DNA of 36,496 nucleotides from Oscillospiraceae bacterium (GTDB taxonomy: Bacteria; Bacillota_A; Clostridia; Oscillospirales; Oscillospiraceae): contig JAGAFT010000044.1 in NCBI GenBank assembly GCA_017627975.1, forward strand, positions 1 to 36,496, read 5' to 3'. Position 1 is the stretch's first letter; each line of letters begins with the position of its first letter. A program made the position numbers and the translations under genes. Positions 1 to 6,286 of this stretch are shown here, in pieces. The notes beneath the pieces are model-generated. The model searched no databases. It had not been told where the DNA came from and saw nothing but the letters and a program-made list of their open reading frames with translations.

Positions 1-1
1 G

Positions 2-631
2 AATCTGTATACCTGTATCAGTGGTGAAACAGATGCACCTGTGGCTAACCGATATCAAATTGCAAGTGCGATAACACCGTCGTCTTATGTTACACATCAT
101 ACAGCAATGGAATATTACGGAATTACTGATCAGGTGTTCTATGAAGTATATGTTGCGTCAGAAACCTCCTTTAACAGCTTTTCCTTTGATGGATACACGT
201 ATCGGTATGTAAAGACAAATTTCCTGGAGGGCGTTGAGAATGTTAAATTCAGCGGGAATATTCGTGTAACAGATAAGGAGCGGACAATTCTTGACAGCAT
301 AAAGGACATGGACAAAATTGCCGGAATGGAAGAGGTCATTGCCGGAATACAAAGCGTAAAACGTCTGAACGAGGCAAAATTGGTGCACTATCTCGAATTG
401 TATGAGAACCAGTTCCTTTATCAAAAAGCAGGATTCATATTTGGACAAATGAAACAGGAACTGGGTTTGACCAGCGAGTTCTTTTCTCTGTGTAAAATCA
501 GGGCTGGAAAAAGTACCAGGTATTTATCAAGCGACCATCCAGATGGGACATTTAATTCAGAATGGAATCTTGTGGTACCAGGTTATATTTTTGATGCGAA
601 GAACGGAGGTGAGTTAGATGCCGATGTATAG
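2..631 (+). CDS. abiEi: AbiEi-type antitoxin/transcriptional regulator of a type IV toxin-antitoxin pair, 5'-truncated by window edge
   Basis: The frame is open from base 2, so the true start lies to the left; about 209 residues are visible. After the cut N-terminus come the AbiEi-style segments 'IASAITPSSYVTHHTAMEYYG' (iA..l.p.aYvS..sALe.hG in the family) and 'RVTDKERTILDSI'. In known AbiE systems this protein has an N-terminal winged helix that represses its own promoter and a C-terminal part that counteracts AbiEii; most of the winged helix would be off-window. Its stop overlaps the start of the downstream toxin gene by 14 nt, which indicates translational coupling. The sequence is AT-richer than the rest of the window. 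Assignment to AbiEi rests on these motifs plus the AbiEii neighbour. Confidence 0.85.
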   Translation, partial: NLYTCISGETDAPVANRYQIASAITPSSYVTHHTAMEYYGITDQVFYEVYVASETSFNSFSFDGYTYRYVKTNFLEGVENVKFSGNIRVTDKERTILDSIKDMDKIAGMEEVIAGIQSVKRLNEAKLVHYLELYENQFLYQKAGFIFGQMKQELGLTSEFFSLCKIRAGKSTRYLSSDHPDGTFNSEWNLVVPGYIFDAKNGGELDADV

Positions 632-1586
632 CAAAAGAGAAATGGCGGAATCAGCTGCAGAATATGGATTTCAGAGGGATACATTTGAAAAAGTACTGCG
701 GTTAAAGAAGGTTCTGGAATATTTTCAGCAGGACGGTTTGCTGAACAAGCACCTGGTTCTGAAAGGCGGCACGGCAATAAACCTTACGATCTTTTCTCTA
801 CCAAGACTGTCCGTGGATATTGATATGGACTATGTCCCAAACGATAGCCGTGAACATATGTTGTCAGAACGCGAAAAGGTCAGGGAGACAATAAAGAACA
901 TTATGGAAGATGAAGGATATGAGCTGGCACCGAATTCCAGATTCAGTCATAGTCTCGATGCCTTTCACTACCAGTATCAGAATTCTGGTGGAAACCGGGA
1001 CATGATAAAAATCGAACTGAATTACTCTTTGCGTGCTCATATCTTTGAACCGGAATATCGGCCGATCCTGACAGATGCGTTTGATGGGCCGATGGACTTG
1101 TTGACGGTTCATCCTCTGGAGATATTTGCTGCGAAGGCAAATGCACTTTTAAGCCGTGCGGCTGCACGTGACTTATATGATTTCCACAATCTTGTAACCA
1201 GTAACCTTTTTGCAGTAGATCATGATCTTTTGCGTAAAGCTATCGTATTTTATGCAACGATATCTGCAGAAACAGTAAACCGAACGTTTGACACTTCAGC
1301 GATTGACAGCCTGACGTTTGCAAAAATACGACGTGATCTGTTCCCGGTCCTCACTCGTATGGAAGGAAGGGATCACTTTGAACTGGAACAGTATAAAACA
1401 GAGATAAAGACATATCTCAAGGAGCTAATGGATCTAACAGATACAGAAAAGTCATATATGGATTGGTTCATTGCAGGCGACTATAGACCGGAATTACTTT
1501 TCGATGACGAAGCAATCGTTGCCAGACTCAAAAATCATCCAATGGCGATCTGGAAGTGCGCGGCTAATCATAATAAAAAGTTGTGA
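618..1586 (+). CDS. abiEii: AbiEii-type nucleotidyltransferase toxin (DUF1814 family)
   Basis: A 322-residue protein. Near residues 49-56 it has LKGGTAINL and then RLSVDIDMDY, the GG(S/T) and D-x-D metal/nucleotide motifs of the DNA polymerase beta-like nucleotidyltransferase fold. A later 'HPLEIFAAKANALLSRAAARDLYD' region matches the conserved K...RDLYD block of the family. Such toxins modify RNA or nucleotides and halt growth during phage infection; that activity is family knowledge, not shown here. ATG at 618 is chosen because GGAGGTGAG (605-613) precedes it at proper spacing inside the end of the antitoxin gene. Length is normal and all motifs are intact, so the toxin looks functional. 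Confidence 0.92.
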   Translation: MPMYSKREMAESAAEYGFQRDTFEKVLRLKKVLEYFQQDGLLNKHLVLKGGTAINLTIFSLPRLSVDIDMDYVPNDSREHMLSEREKVRETIKNIMEDEGYELAPNSRFSHSLDAFHYQYQNSGGNRDMIKIELNYSLRAHIFEPEYRPILTDAFDGPMDLLTVHPLEIFAAKANALLSRAAARDLYDFHNLVTSNLFAVDHDLLRKAIVFYATISAETVNRTFDTSAIDSLTFAKIRRDLFPVLTRMEGRDHFELEQYKTEIKTYLKELMDLTDTEKSYMDWFIAGDYRPELLFDDEAIVARLKNHPMAIWKCAANHNKKL

Positions 1587-1776
1587 TTCGAATTGCCTAA
1601 ACAATTATCATCACTTTTTGATATGAAAAAAATGGATTTGTAACGTAAAATAAGTTACAATTCAAAAAAGACAACAAAAAACGGAAGGGCGCCTGCTAAC
1701 AGGTTTTTGGGGGATGACAGATAGTCTGTGAAGAAGAGTTACATGAGCGGATTGCCACCTTGCACAGAATGAAGAA
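1587..1776. other. AT-rich spacer with a short dyad and a broken coding stretch
   Basis: This 190-nt gap contains TTGTAAC (1638-1644) and its reverse complement GTTACAA (1654-1660), separated by 9 nt; it may be an operator or a weak hairpin downstream of abiEii. From about 1714 coding-like fragments occur in two different frames and run into the next gene (see the finding on 1714-1780). The base composition changes sharply here from AT-rich to GC-rich, so this is a candidate right boundary of the AbiE insertion. No integrase or attachment repeat is visible. Confidence 0.5.
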
Positions 1777-2160
1777 ATGACTACTGGCAAAGGCCAGGCT
1801 GTAAATGCACTTTATCAGTCTGTGAGAGTGATGGCCCTTCTGACCGAAGAGCGCTGCACCTCGGAAGAAATGATCCAGCAGGTGGAAGCAGGCCTGACTC
1901 AGTTTGCCGAGGATGAGGAAGCCACGGTTACCGCGGACGACCAGCTGGCAAACGGCGCACGCTGGCTTTGCAAGATGACCGCGGCACTCGCAAAACTGCT
2001 GAGCCATGACAGCGCGGCTGTCTCCAGCATCGAAGACATGATGAAGGACAACGAAACCCTCGATGCGCAGCAGGACAACGCCGGACAGCAGGCGGTCATC
2101 TGGCTCTACGGCTCCGTCCACATGATGGGCAAGCTGGCCGATGCGCTGGAGAGCAAGTAA
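1777..2160 (+). CDS. Small predicted all-helical protein of unknown function
   Basis: A 127-residue acidic protein beginning MTTGKGQAVNALYQSV. I do not recognise a family. The pattern of hydrophobic residues (QAVNALYQSVRVMALL, MIQQVEAGLTQF, WLCKMTAALAKLL, VIWLYGSVHMMGKLADAL) suggests four amphipathic helices, with no signal peptide or membrane segment. The ATG at 1777 has only a weak upstream ribosome site. An in-frame ATG at 1714 has a G-run before it, but its frame is broken by a stop at 1729 while coding-like sequence continues in the next frame, so the natural protein may have been about 149 residues. Composition is like the GC-rich flank, not like the AbiE genes. A long hairpin follows at 2203-2244. 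Confidence 0.6.
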   Translation: MTTGKGQAVNALYQSVRVMALLTEERCTSEEMIQQVEAGLTQFAEDEEATVTADDQLANGARWLCKMTAALAKLLSHDSAAVSSIEDMMKDNETLDAQQDNAGQQAVIWLYGSVHMMGKLADALESK

Positions 2161-2202
2161 GCAACGCTCTGACAATAATCAATTTCCGAACAGGAACAGA
2201 AA

Positions 2203-2244
2203 CAGCGTCCTGCCTCACCAATCGATGGTGGCGGCAGGGCGCTG
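2203..2244 (+). terminator. Long hairpin downstream of the 127-aa gene, terminator-like
   Basis: CAGCGTCCTGCC (2203-2214) pairs with GGCAGGGCGCTG (2233-2244) with one G-U pair, and an inner CACCA/TGGTG pair (2216-2220/2226-2230) extends it. There is no clear T-run after it on the plus strand, so termination is likely but not certain. The stem resembles the AGCGCCCTG/CAGGGCGCT stem at 6148-6186. Confidence 0.6.
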
Positions 2245-2253
2245 TGCATATGT

Positions 2254-2285
2254 AAAAAACGCCCCTGGAGTTGTTTCCAGGGGCG
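2254..2285 (-). terminator. Rho-independent terminator of the minus-strand flavoprotein gene
   Basis: CGCCCCTGGA (2260-2269) and TCCAGGGGCG (2276-2285) form a perfect 10-bp stem with a 6-nt loop. Read on the minus strand it is followed by six T residues (A-run 2254-2259 on the plus strand). It lies 40 nt past the stop of the gene ending at 2325. Confidence 0.92.
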
Positions 2286-2324
2286 CGAGTCTGTTTTATG
2301 GAACCTGTCAGATGTTACGTGAAA

Positions 2325-4532
2325 TCAGATCTTTCTGGCCGCGAGGTTACCGGCAGCAATGGCTTCCGCAATATTGAACGGAGCGCTGCAGTCGCCGACC
2401 GCCGTGCACGGAATGCCCAGACCATCGATAAGAGCGGTATTCGGGAGCATGTCACGGGCGTCGATGACCGTGTCGCACTCAACCACGATGTCACAGCCGG
2501 TCTCACCGTCGACGACAACGGCGCCGTCGCGGACTTCCTTAAGGGAGGCGTTCGGCCAAAGGCGGGTGCCATTGGCATAGAGCATCGGAACCGTGAACTG
2601 TTTGACCCAGGAGGACTGGCCCTTATCGAGCTTGTCCGTGGGATCCGGAGAAACCATCGTGACGTGTTTGCCCTGGGCGATCAGATACTGGGCAGCATCT
2701 ACCGCCTGAGCATTGCCACCGAGGATCGTTACCTTGTCGCCGACGGGTTTGGAGGCGATGTCGTCGAGCGAAATGACACTGGTTGCGCCGACGGACTCAA
2801 ACTCCAGCTCGGGACGGACGCCGCCCACTGCCAGAACCACATAATCCGGAGCTTCTTTTTCGATCATCTCTCTGGTCACTTCGGTGCCGGTGACGACCTT
2901 GACGCCTTTGAGTTCCTGCTGGCGGATCAGATACTGACGGAGATCTTCCAGATTCTCATGCGGGCCCTTAATGGCATAGGCGAAGGGGAGCAGGCCGCCC
3001 AGGAAGCCCTTCTTCTCGTACAGGGTCACGTCGTACCCGCGCTGTGCGGCGATTCTCGCGGCTTCCATACCTGCCGGGCCGCCGCCGATGACCATGACCT
3101 TTTTGTCACCATCCGCGGGCAGCGGGGTCGGGCCTTCCGGCATCGCGTCACGCCAGGCTCTCTGGGTCGCGGCGTTGACACGACAGTGCTCATAGGTCTT
3201 GCCTTCCTCGTTATAGTCGAAGTGGCAGTGCATGCAGCGCGTGCAGGGCGCAATCTCGTCAAGGCGTCCCTCACGGAGTTTGTTGACGTATTCGGTGTCG
3301 ACCGTGAGCGGGCGGTTCATGAGGAAGAAGTCGCACATGCCATTGGCGATCGCGTCGTTGAAGAACTTGGGCGCGTAGGCCGGGTTCATGCAGGTGACGG
3401 TTCCGACGGGAATGGTGACAGCCTGCTTGATTTCCTGGGCGACCTTGAGCATCATGCCGTAGGCATCGTGGTTAGCGAGAAGTTTGCCTTCAAAATGGCG
3501 GGAGAAGTCAAAGCGCGTACCGTTTGCCGTGGTGCCGATGATGCCGTTGCCCGTAAAGAAGAGGTCGGAAGCAAACTGACAGACGTGCATGCGGAACACA
3601 CCGAGACGGACATGGAGAGAATCTGCGCCGAATTCCTCGAGAGACTTGCAGATCTTGCAGTTCTCCTCCACGGTGGTGGAGAGATCAGACTGGCCGATAT
3701 CAATGTCGTTTTCCTCAATGCCGTTGAACAGAACCTGCACGGGGAAGTCCTTGCCGCAGACTTCCTTGATCCCGGTGATGATCTCGCCGACGAAGCGGGC
3801 CCGGTTTTCAAAACTCTGGGGACCGTATTCGTCGTCACGGTGGTTCCTCTGGCGGGAGAAAAAGGCCTGGCCAATGTTGTTGCCGGCGGCATTGATCTCC
3901 ACCGCGTCGAAGCCGAGGTCCTGCATCTTCTTCGCGCCGTTGATGAAGTCGGCCTTCAGGAGATCGATCTCTTCGCGGGTGAGGTGCTCCGCGAAGGCAG
4001 AGGCGTACTGCGGAGCGGTCGCAGCGTCAAAACCGCTGAAGGAGCGGCCCATGCAGCTGAGCTGATAGCCGATGTAGCCGCCCGCGGCATGCACGCCGTC
4101 GACCACGGCCTTAACATGGGAATCTTCGATCGCGATCGCGCGCCCGCTCGGGAAGTTGTCATGGAAGCGCAGAAAGTCCTCGACCCAGATCATCTCGACG
4201 CCGCCTCTGGCGAATGCGGCATAGTAATCGACCGCTTCTTGCTCGCTGCCGACCTGGGTGTCGGAGCCTGCCGCCGACTTCACCATGCGGTGGTTCAGAT
4301 TCAGCCCACCGAACTTCCAGGGGCTGAACACTGCCGCGAGATCGGAGTCCTTATCGCGGAAATTGTAATCCTGCGGATTCAGCTCCGACAGCACCTTGTA
4401 GGCGTTAACGGCTTCCGGTGCGGCTTTTTCCTCATCCGCAAAGGCAGCGCCCTGACCCAGAAGAGAAGTTGCGGCAAGGCCCAGCGCACCTGCGGCGCTT
4501 CCTTTCAGAAAGTCTCTGCGCGAAATGTTCAT
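2325..4532 (-). CDS. Tat-exported Old Yellow Enzyme-type NADH:flavin oxidoreductase (FadH/BaiCD-like)
   Basis: A 735-residue protein. Residues 1-32 are a twin-arginine signal (SRRDFLKG, then a hydrophobic stretch ending AAFA). An FMN TIM barrel of the Old Yellow Enzyme family follows, then a Cys cluster (CTRCMHC, with a fourth Cys 13 residues later) for a 4Fe-4S centre. The C-terminal FAD/NAD(P) module starts VMVIGGGPAGMEAA and contains VTILGGNAQAVDAA. The layout is that of 2,4-dienoyl-CoA reductase and bile-acid enzymes, which reduce activated C=C bonds. Family-typical histidines are replaced: QLxHxGR reads QLSCMGRS, and the HGAHGYL region reads NAAGNNIGQ, so the substrate probably differs from classical enoates. 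The start is set by AGGAGG 8 nt upstream. It is divergent from a LysR gene, which probably controls it. The substrate is unknown. Confidence 0.9.
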   Translation of the reverse strand: MNISRRDFLKGSAAGALGLAATSLLGQGAAFADEEKAAPEAVNAYKVLSELNPQDYNFRDKDSDLAAVFSPWKFGGLNLNHRMVKSAAGSDTQVGSEQEAVDYYAAFARGGVEMIWVEDFLRFHDNFPSGRAIAIEDSHVKAVVDGVHAAGGYIGYQLSCMGRSFSGFDAATAPQYASAFAEHLTREEIDLLKADFINGAKKMQDLGFDAVEINAAGNNIGQAFFSRQRNHRDDEYGPQSFENRARFVGEIITGIKEVCGKDFPVQVLFNGIEENDIDIGQSDLSTTVEENCKICKSLEEFGADSLHVRLGVFRMHVCQFASDLFFTGNGIIGTTANGTRFDFSRHFEGKLLANHDAYGMMLKVAQEIKQAVTIPVGTVTCMNPAYAPKFFNDAIANGMCDFFLMNRPLTVDTEYVNKLREGRLDEIAPCTRCMHCHFDYNEEGKTYEHCRVNAATQRAWRDAMPEGPTPLPADGDKKVMVIGGGPAGMEAARIAAQRGYDVTLYEKKGFLGGLLPFAYAIKGPHENLEDLRQYLIRQQELKGVKVVTGTEVTREMIEKEAPDYVVLAVGGVRPELEFESVGATSVISLDDIASKPVGDKVTILGGNAQAVDAAQYLIAQGKHVTMVSPDPTDKLDKGQSSWVKQFTVPMLYANGTRLWPNASLKEVRDGAVVVDGETGCDIVVECDTVIDARDMLPNTALIDGLGIPCTAVGDCSAPFNIAEAIAAGNLAARKI

Positions 4533-4576
4533 ACAGCATTCCTCCTAAAATATATTTTCCCGTTTGGGTTACTATG

Positions 4577-4602
4577 ATTATAACATGACATCATATTGTC
4601 AG
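4577..4602 (-). promoter_or_regulatory. Candidate promoter of the Tat flavoprotein gene
   Basis: On the minus strand TATAAT lies at 4582-4577 and CTGACA at 4602-4597. The spacer is only 14 nt, shorter than the optimum, as is common for promoters that need an activator such as LysR. The -35-like element abuts the dyad at 4601-4627. A second small dyad TGACA/TGTCA lies at 4586-4601. Confidence 0.45.
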
Positions 4603-4627
4603 GGATTTGCATGTCTTGCAAATCCCT
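4601..4627. promoter_or_regulatory. Perfect 11-bp inverted repeat, likely LysR operator
   Basis: AGGGATTTGCA (4601-4611) and TGCAAATCCCT (4617-4627) are exact reverse complements around a 5-nt centre. The core fits the T-N11-A pattern of LysR-type sites. It overlaps the -35 box of the lysR-like gene and touches the -35 region of the divergent flavoprotein gene, which is the usual position for autorepression plus activation of the partner. Confidence 0.8.
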
Positions 4628-4644
4628 GTGCAATTTGTTATAAT
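4616..4644 (+). promoter_or_regulatory. Sigma-A promoter of the LysR-type regulator
   Basis: TTGCAA (4616-4621), a 17-nt spacer and TATAAT (4639-4644) lie 44 nt before the chosen start codon. The -35 box is inside the dyad 4601-4627, which suggests autoregulation. Confidence 0.8.
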
Positions 4645-4687
4645 GCGGTATCTTGTCTATACAGATGTTCGTCAGAGGGTGAAACAG

Positions 4688-5599
4688 ATGGATATGAATC
4701 AGCTGGAACTGCTGGATGTACTCGTACAGCAGAAGAGCTTTAAAAAAGCGGCCGGACAGTGTTTTGTCACCACATCGACGCTGACGCGGCAGGTGACCGC
4801 AATGGAAGCCGAGCTTGGTTTTCCGATCTTTGTCCGCTCTGCTTACGGGATTACGCTTACCGAACAGGGGGAAGTCTTTTACAGAGAGACCAGAAAAATC
4901 GTCCGGGAATACAAAGCCGCGGTAATCAACGCCGGAAGCACCGACAGCATGCGCCGTCTGATCCGGGTCGGTACCTACGGCTATATCAAGAAGCAGGTCA
5001 CCCATGTATGCAATGCGCTGAAGCGGGAATATCCGTATATCTCCTTCTCTTTCACATCCTGCAGGTTCACCGATTCCTGTTCTCTTCTGCACAGCCATAC
5101 CGCCGATCTGATCATGCTCGGTGAAATACAGGAAGCGGACGACGGCGTGTTCTGTATGCCGGTTTTTCAGGCATACAACACGGTCATTGCCTCAGACCAG
5201 CATCCTCTGGCGGAAAAGAATTCGATAAAAGCGGAAGAACTGAACGGGCACACAATACTCCTGCCGAAACTGAATCCCCGGCACCGGAACAGAAGAAAAA
5301 TGAAAAACCTGTTTTCCGCCAGCTGTCCGGACAGCGAAATTCTCGAATTTGAACATCCCGATCAGGCGGACGCGATGTGCATGATGAACGAAGCTGTCAT
5401 CTCCTCCATCAGCCTGCTGGATGCCGGTGAAGGAATGCGCCAGATCCGAATCACGGACGCGCCGATGCTCGAAATCGGGATCATGTGCCGGTCTGAGGAC
5501 GAGGACCGGCTGAAACAGGTGATGAGCAGCTGCAGAGAGTATTTAAAGACGCATGCGGATCGTGACCGCCTCGAACTGATCGGCCAAAAACGGCAGTGA
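4688..5599 (+). CDS. LysR-type transcriptional regulator
   Basis: A 303-residue protein from ATG 4688, the usual LysR length. Residues 1-65 form the winged helix-turn-helix: LVQQKSFKKAAGQCFVTTST, then LTRQVTAMEAELGFPIF and the typical 'LTEQGEVFY'. The remainder is the two-lobed effector-binding domain. An upstream in-frame ATG at 4607 would add 27 residues but would start inside the operator and before the -10 box, so it is rejected; AGAGGGTG precedes 4688. ATG 4694 is also possible. The divergent arrangement with the Tat flavoprotein and the shared dyad indicate that it senses a ligand, perhaps the substrate, and regulates that gene. The ligand cannot be deduced. Confidence 0.93.
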   Translation: MDMNQLELLDVLVQQKSFKKAAGQCFVTTSTLTRQVTAMEAELGFPIFVRSAYGITLTEQGEVFYRETRKIVREYKAAVINAGSTDSMRRLIRVGTYGYIKKQVTHVCNALKREYPYISFSFTSCRFTDSCSLLHSHTADLIMLGEIQEADDGVFCMPVFQAYNTVIASDQHPLAEKNSIKAEELNGHTILLPKLNPRHRNRRKMKNLFSASCPDSEILEFEHPDQADAMCMMNEAVISSISLLDAGEGMRQIRITDAPMLEIGIMCRSEDEDRLKQVMSSCREYLKTHADRDRLELIGQKRQ

Positions 5600-5609
5600 T
5601 AACTTGATC

Positions 5610-5629
5610 GCTAAAAGAATTCTTTTAGC
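5610..5629. promoter_or_regulatory. Perfect 20-bp palindrome upstream of the antitoxin gene
   Basis: GCTAAAAGAATTCTTTTAGC is fully self-complementary. It lies 13 nt before a TATACT -10-like box (5642-5647) and about 50 nt before the RelB start, so it covers the -35 area. It is the expected kind of autoregulatory operator of a RelB/DinJ antitoxin. It could instead act as a terminator of the LysR gene, whose stop is 11 nt upstream, but no T-run follows. Confidence 0.65.
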
Positions 5630-5680
5630 AAGCAAACGTGCTATACTATACCCGGAAATCCGAAAAGCGAGGTGCGTCTT

Positions 5681-6001
5681 ATGGCAAGAACAGCAACAAG
5701 AACAGCGAATGTATTCACTCGTGTTGATCCTGAAACAAAAGAACAGGCGGAAGCAATCCTGAATCAGCTTGGCATCCCCATGTCCAATGCAATCGGCATG
5801 TTTTTAAAGCAGATCGTTATGCAGCGTGGAATTCCGTTTGATATGAAGATTCCTGCCTCCCAACCTTTAGCAATCGGCAGCATGACGAAGGAACAGTTCG
5901 ATCTGGAACTGCAGAAAGGCATGGACGATATTGCCGCCGGCCGTGTTATTTCCGCTGATGCGGTTGAAGCGGAGATGAGGAGCTTGTATGGCGAAGGATG
6001 A
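5681..6001 (+). CDS. relB: RelB/DinJ-family antitoxin
   Basis: A 106-residue protein. The N-terminal part (ANVFTRVDPETKEQAEAILNQLGI, then MSNAIGMFLKQIVMQRGIPF) is the ribbon-helix-helix domain typical of RelB/DinJ antitoxins, which dimerise on an operator. The C-terminal half (MTKEQFDLELQKGMDDIAAGRV) is the toxin-binding tail. ATG 5681 is preceded by GAGGTG at 5669-5674; a GTG at 5672 in the same frame would overlap that site. It overlaps a toxin remnant by 14 nt. The antitoxin looks intact although its partner is truncated. It might therefore act as an orphan repressor or cross-neutralise another RelE-like toxin. Confidence 0.9.
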   Translation: MARTATRTANVFTRVDPETKEQAEAILNQLGIPMSNAIGMFLKQIVMQRGIPFDMKIPASQPLAIGSMTKEQFDLELQKGMDDIAAGRVISADAVEAEMRSLYGEG

Positions 6002-6149
6002 GCCTTGGTACAGTCAGGGTGTCCGCTTTATGCCAGTCAAGAACTATCTCGGCTTCTATACCGTGAAGAATGAAACAGTTTCTATTGCACGGATCATGTA
6101 CGGTGGACGCGACATCAGCAAGCAGCTCGAAGAGACAATTGAATGGTAA
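5988..6149 (+). pseudogene. relE: RelE/ParE-family toxin, N-terminally truncated remnant
   Basis: A 53-codon frame (MAKDEPWYSQGV...) overlaps the antitoxin stop by 14 nt. It matches only the C-terminal half of the RelE/ParE fold: 'EPWYSQGVRFMPVKNYLGFYTV' and the last strand 'SIARIMYGGRDISKQL', which carries the conserved RD. Family members are about 90-105 residues, so the first strand and two helices are missing. The junction lies right at the overlap with relB, as expected from an internal deletion that kept the frame open. A product might still be made but is unlikely to be toxic. Confidence 0.82.
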
Positions 6150-6186
6150 CCGAAGCGCCCTGTCGACTTGGCAGGGCGCTTCGGTT
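6148..6186 (+). terminator. Strong hairpin after the relBE remnant
   Basis: A perfect 15-bp stem (6148-6162 with 6172-6186; arms AACCGAAGCGCCCTG and its complement) with a 9-nt loop, starting at the stop codon of the toxin remnant. No adjacent T-run follows, though ATTTTTG lies 12 nt on. It separates the remnant from the hsd promoter. Confidence 0.75.
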
Positions 6187-6203
6187 ATCCGGAGGCATTT
6201 TTG

Positions 6204-6233
6204 TTGCATCTAACCAGCGATCTGTGGTATAAT
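6204..6233 (+). promoter_or_regulatory. Promoter of the hsdMSR operon
   Basis: TTGCAT (6204-6209), an 18-nt spacer and an extended -10 box TGG-TATAAT (6225-6233) lie 53 nt before the hsdM start. It sits just after the terminator-like stem at 6148-6186. Confidence 0.78.
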
Positions 6234-6286
6234 AACATCTTAAATTGGCCATTCTATACATTTTGGCAAATGTGGAGGCAAGCTGC

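Noticed and set aside
2271..4577. A 768-codon plus-strand frame opposite the flavoprotein gene
   Set aside because: It is antisense to a protein with clear Tat, FMN, Fe-S and FAD motifs, has no ribosome site or family motifs, and crosses the terminator and promoter of the real gene. It is a GC-rich codon shadow.
4607..4687. Longer N-terminus of the LysR-type regulator from ATG 4607
   Set aside because: It would begin upstream of the -10 box and inside the operator dyad; ATG 4688 gives the normal family start and length.
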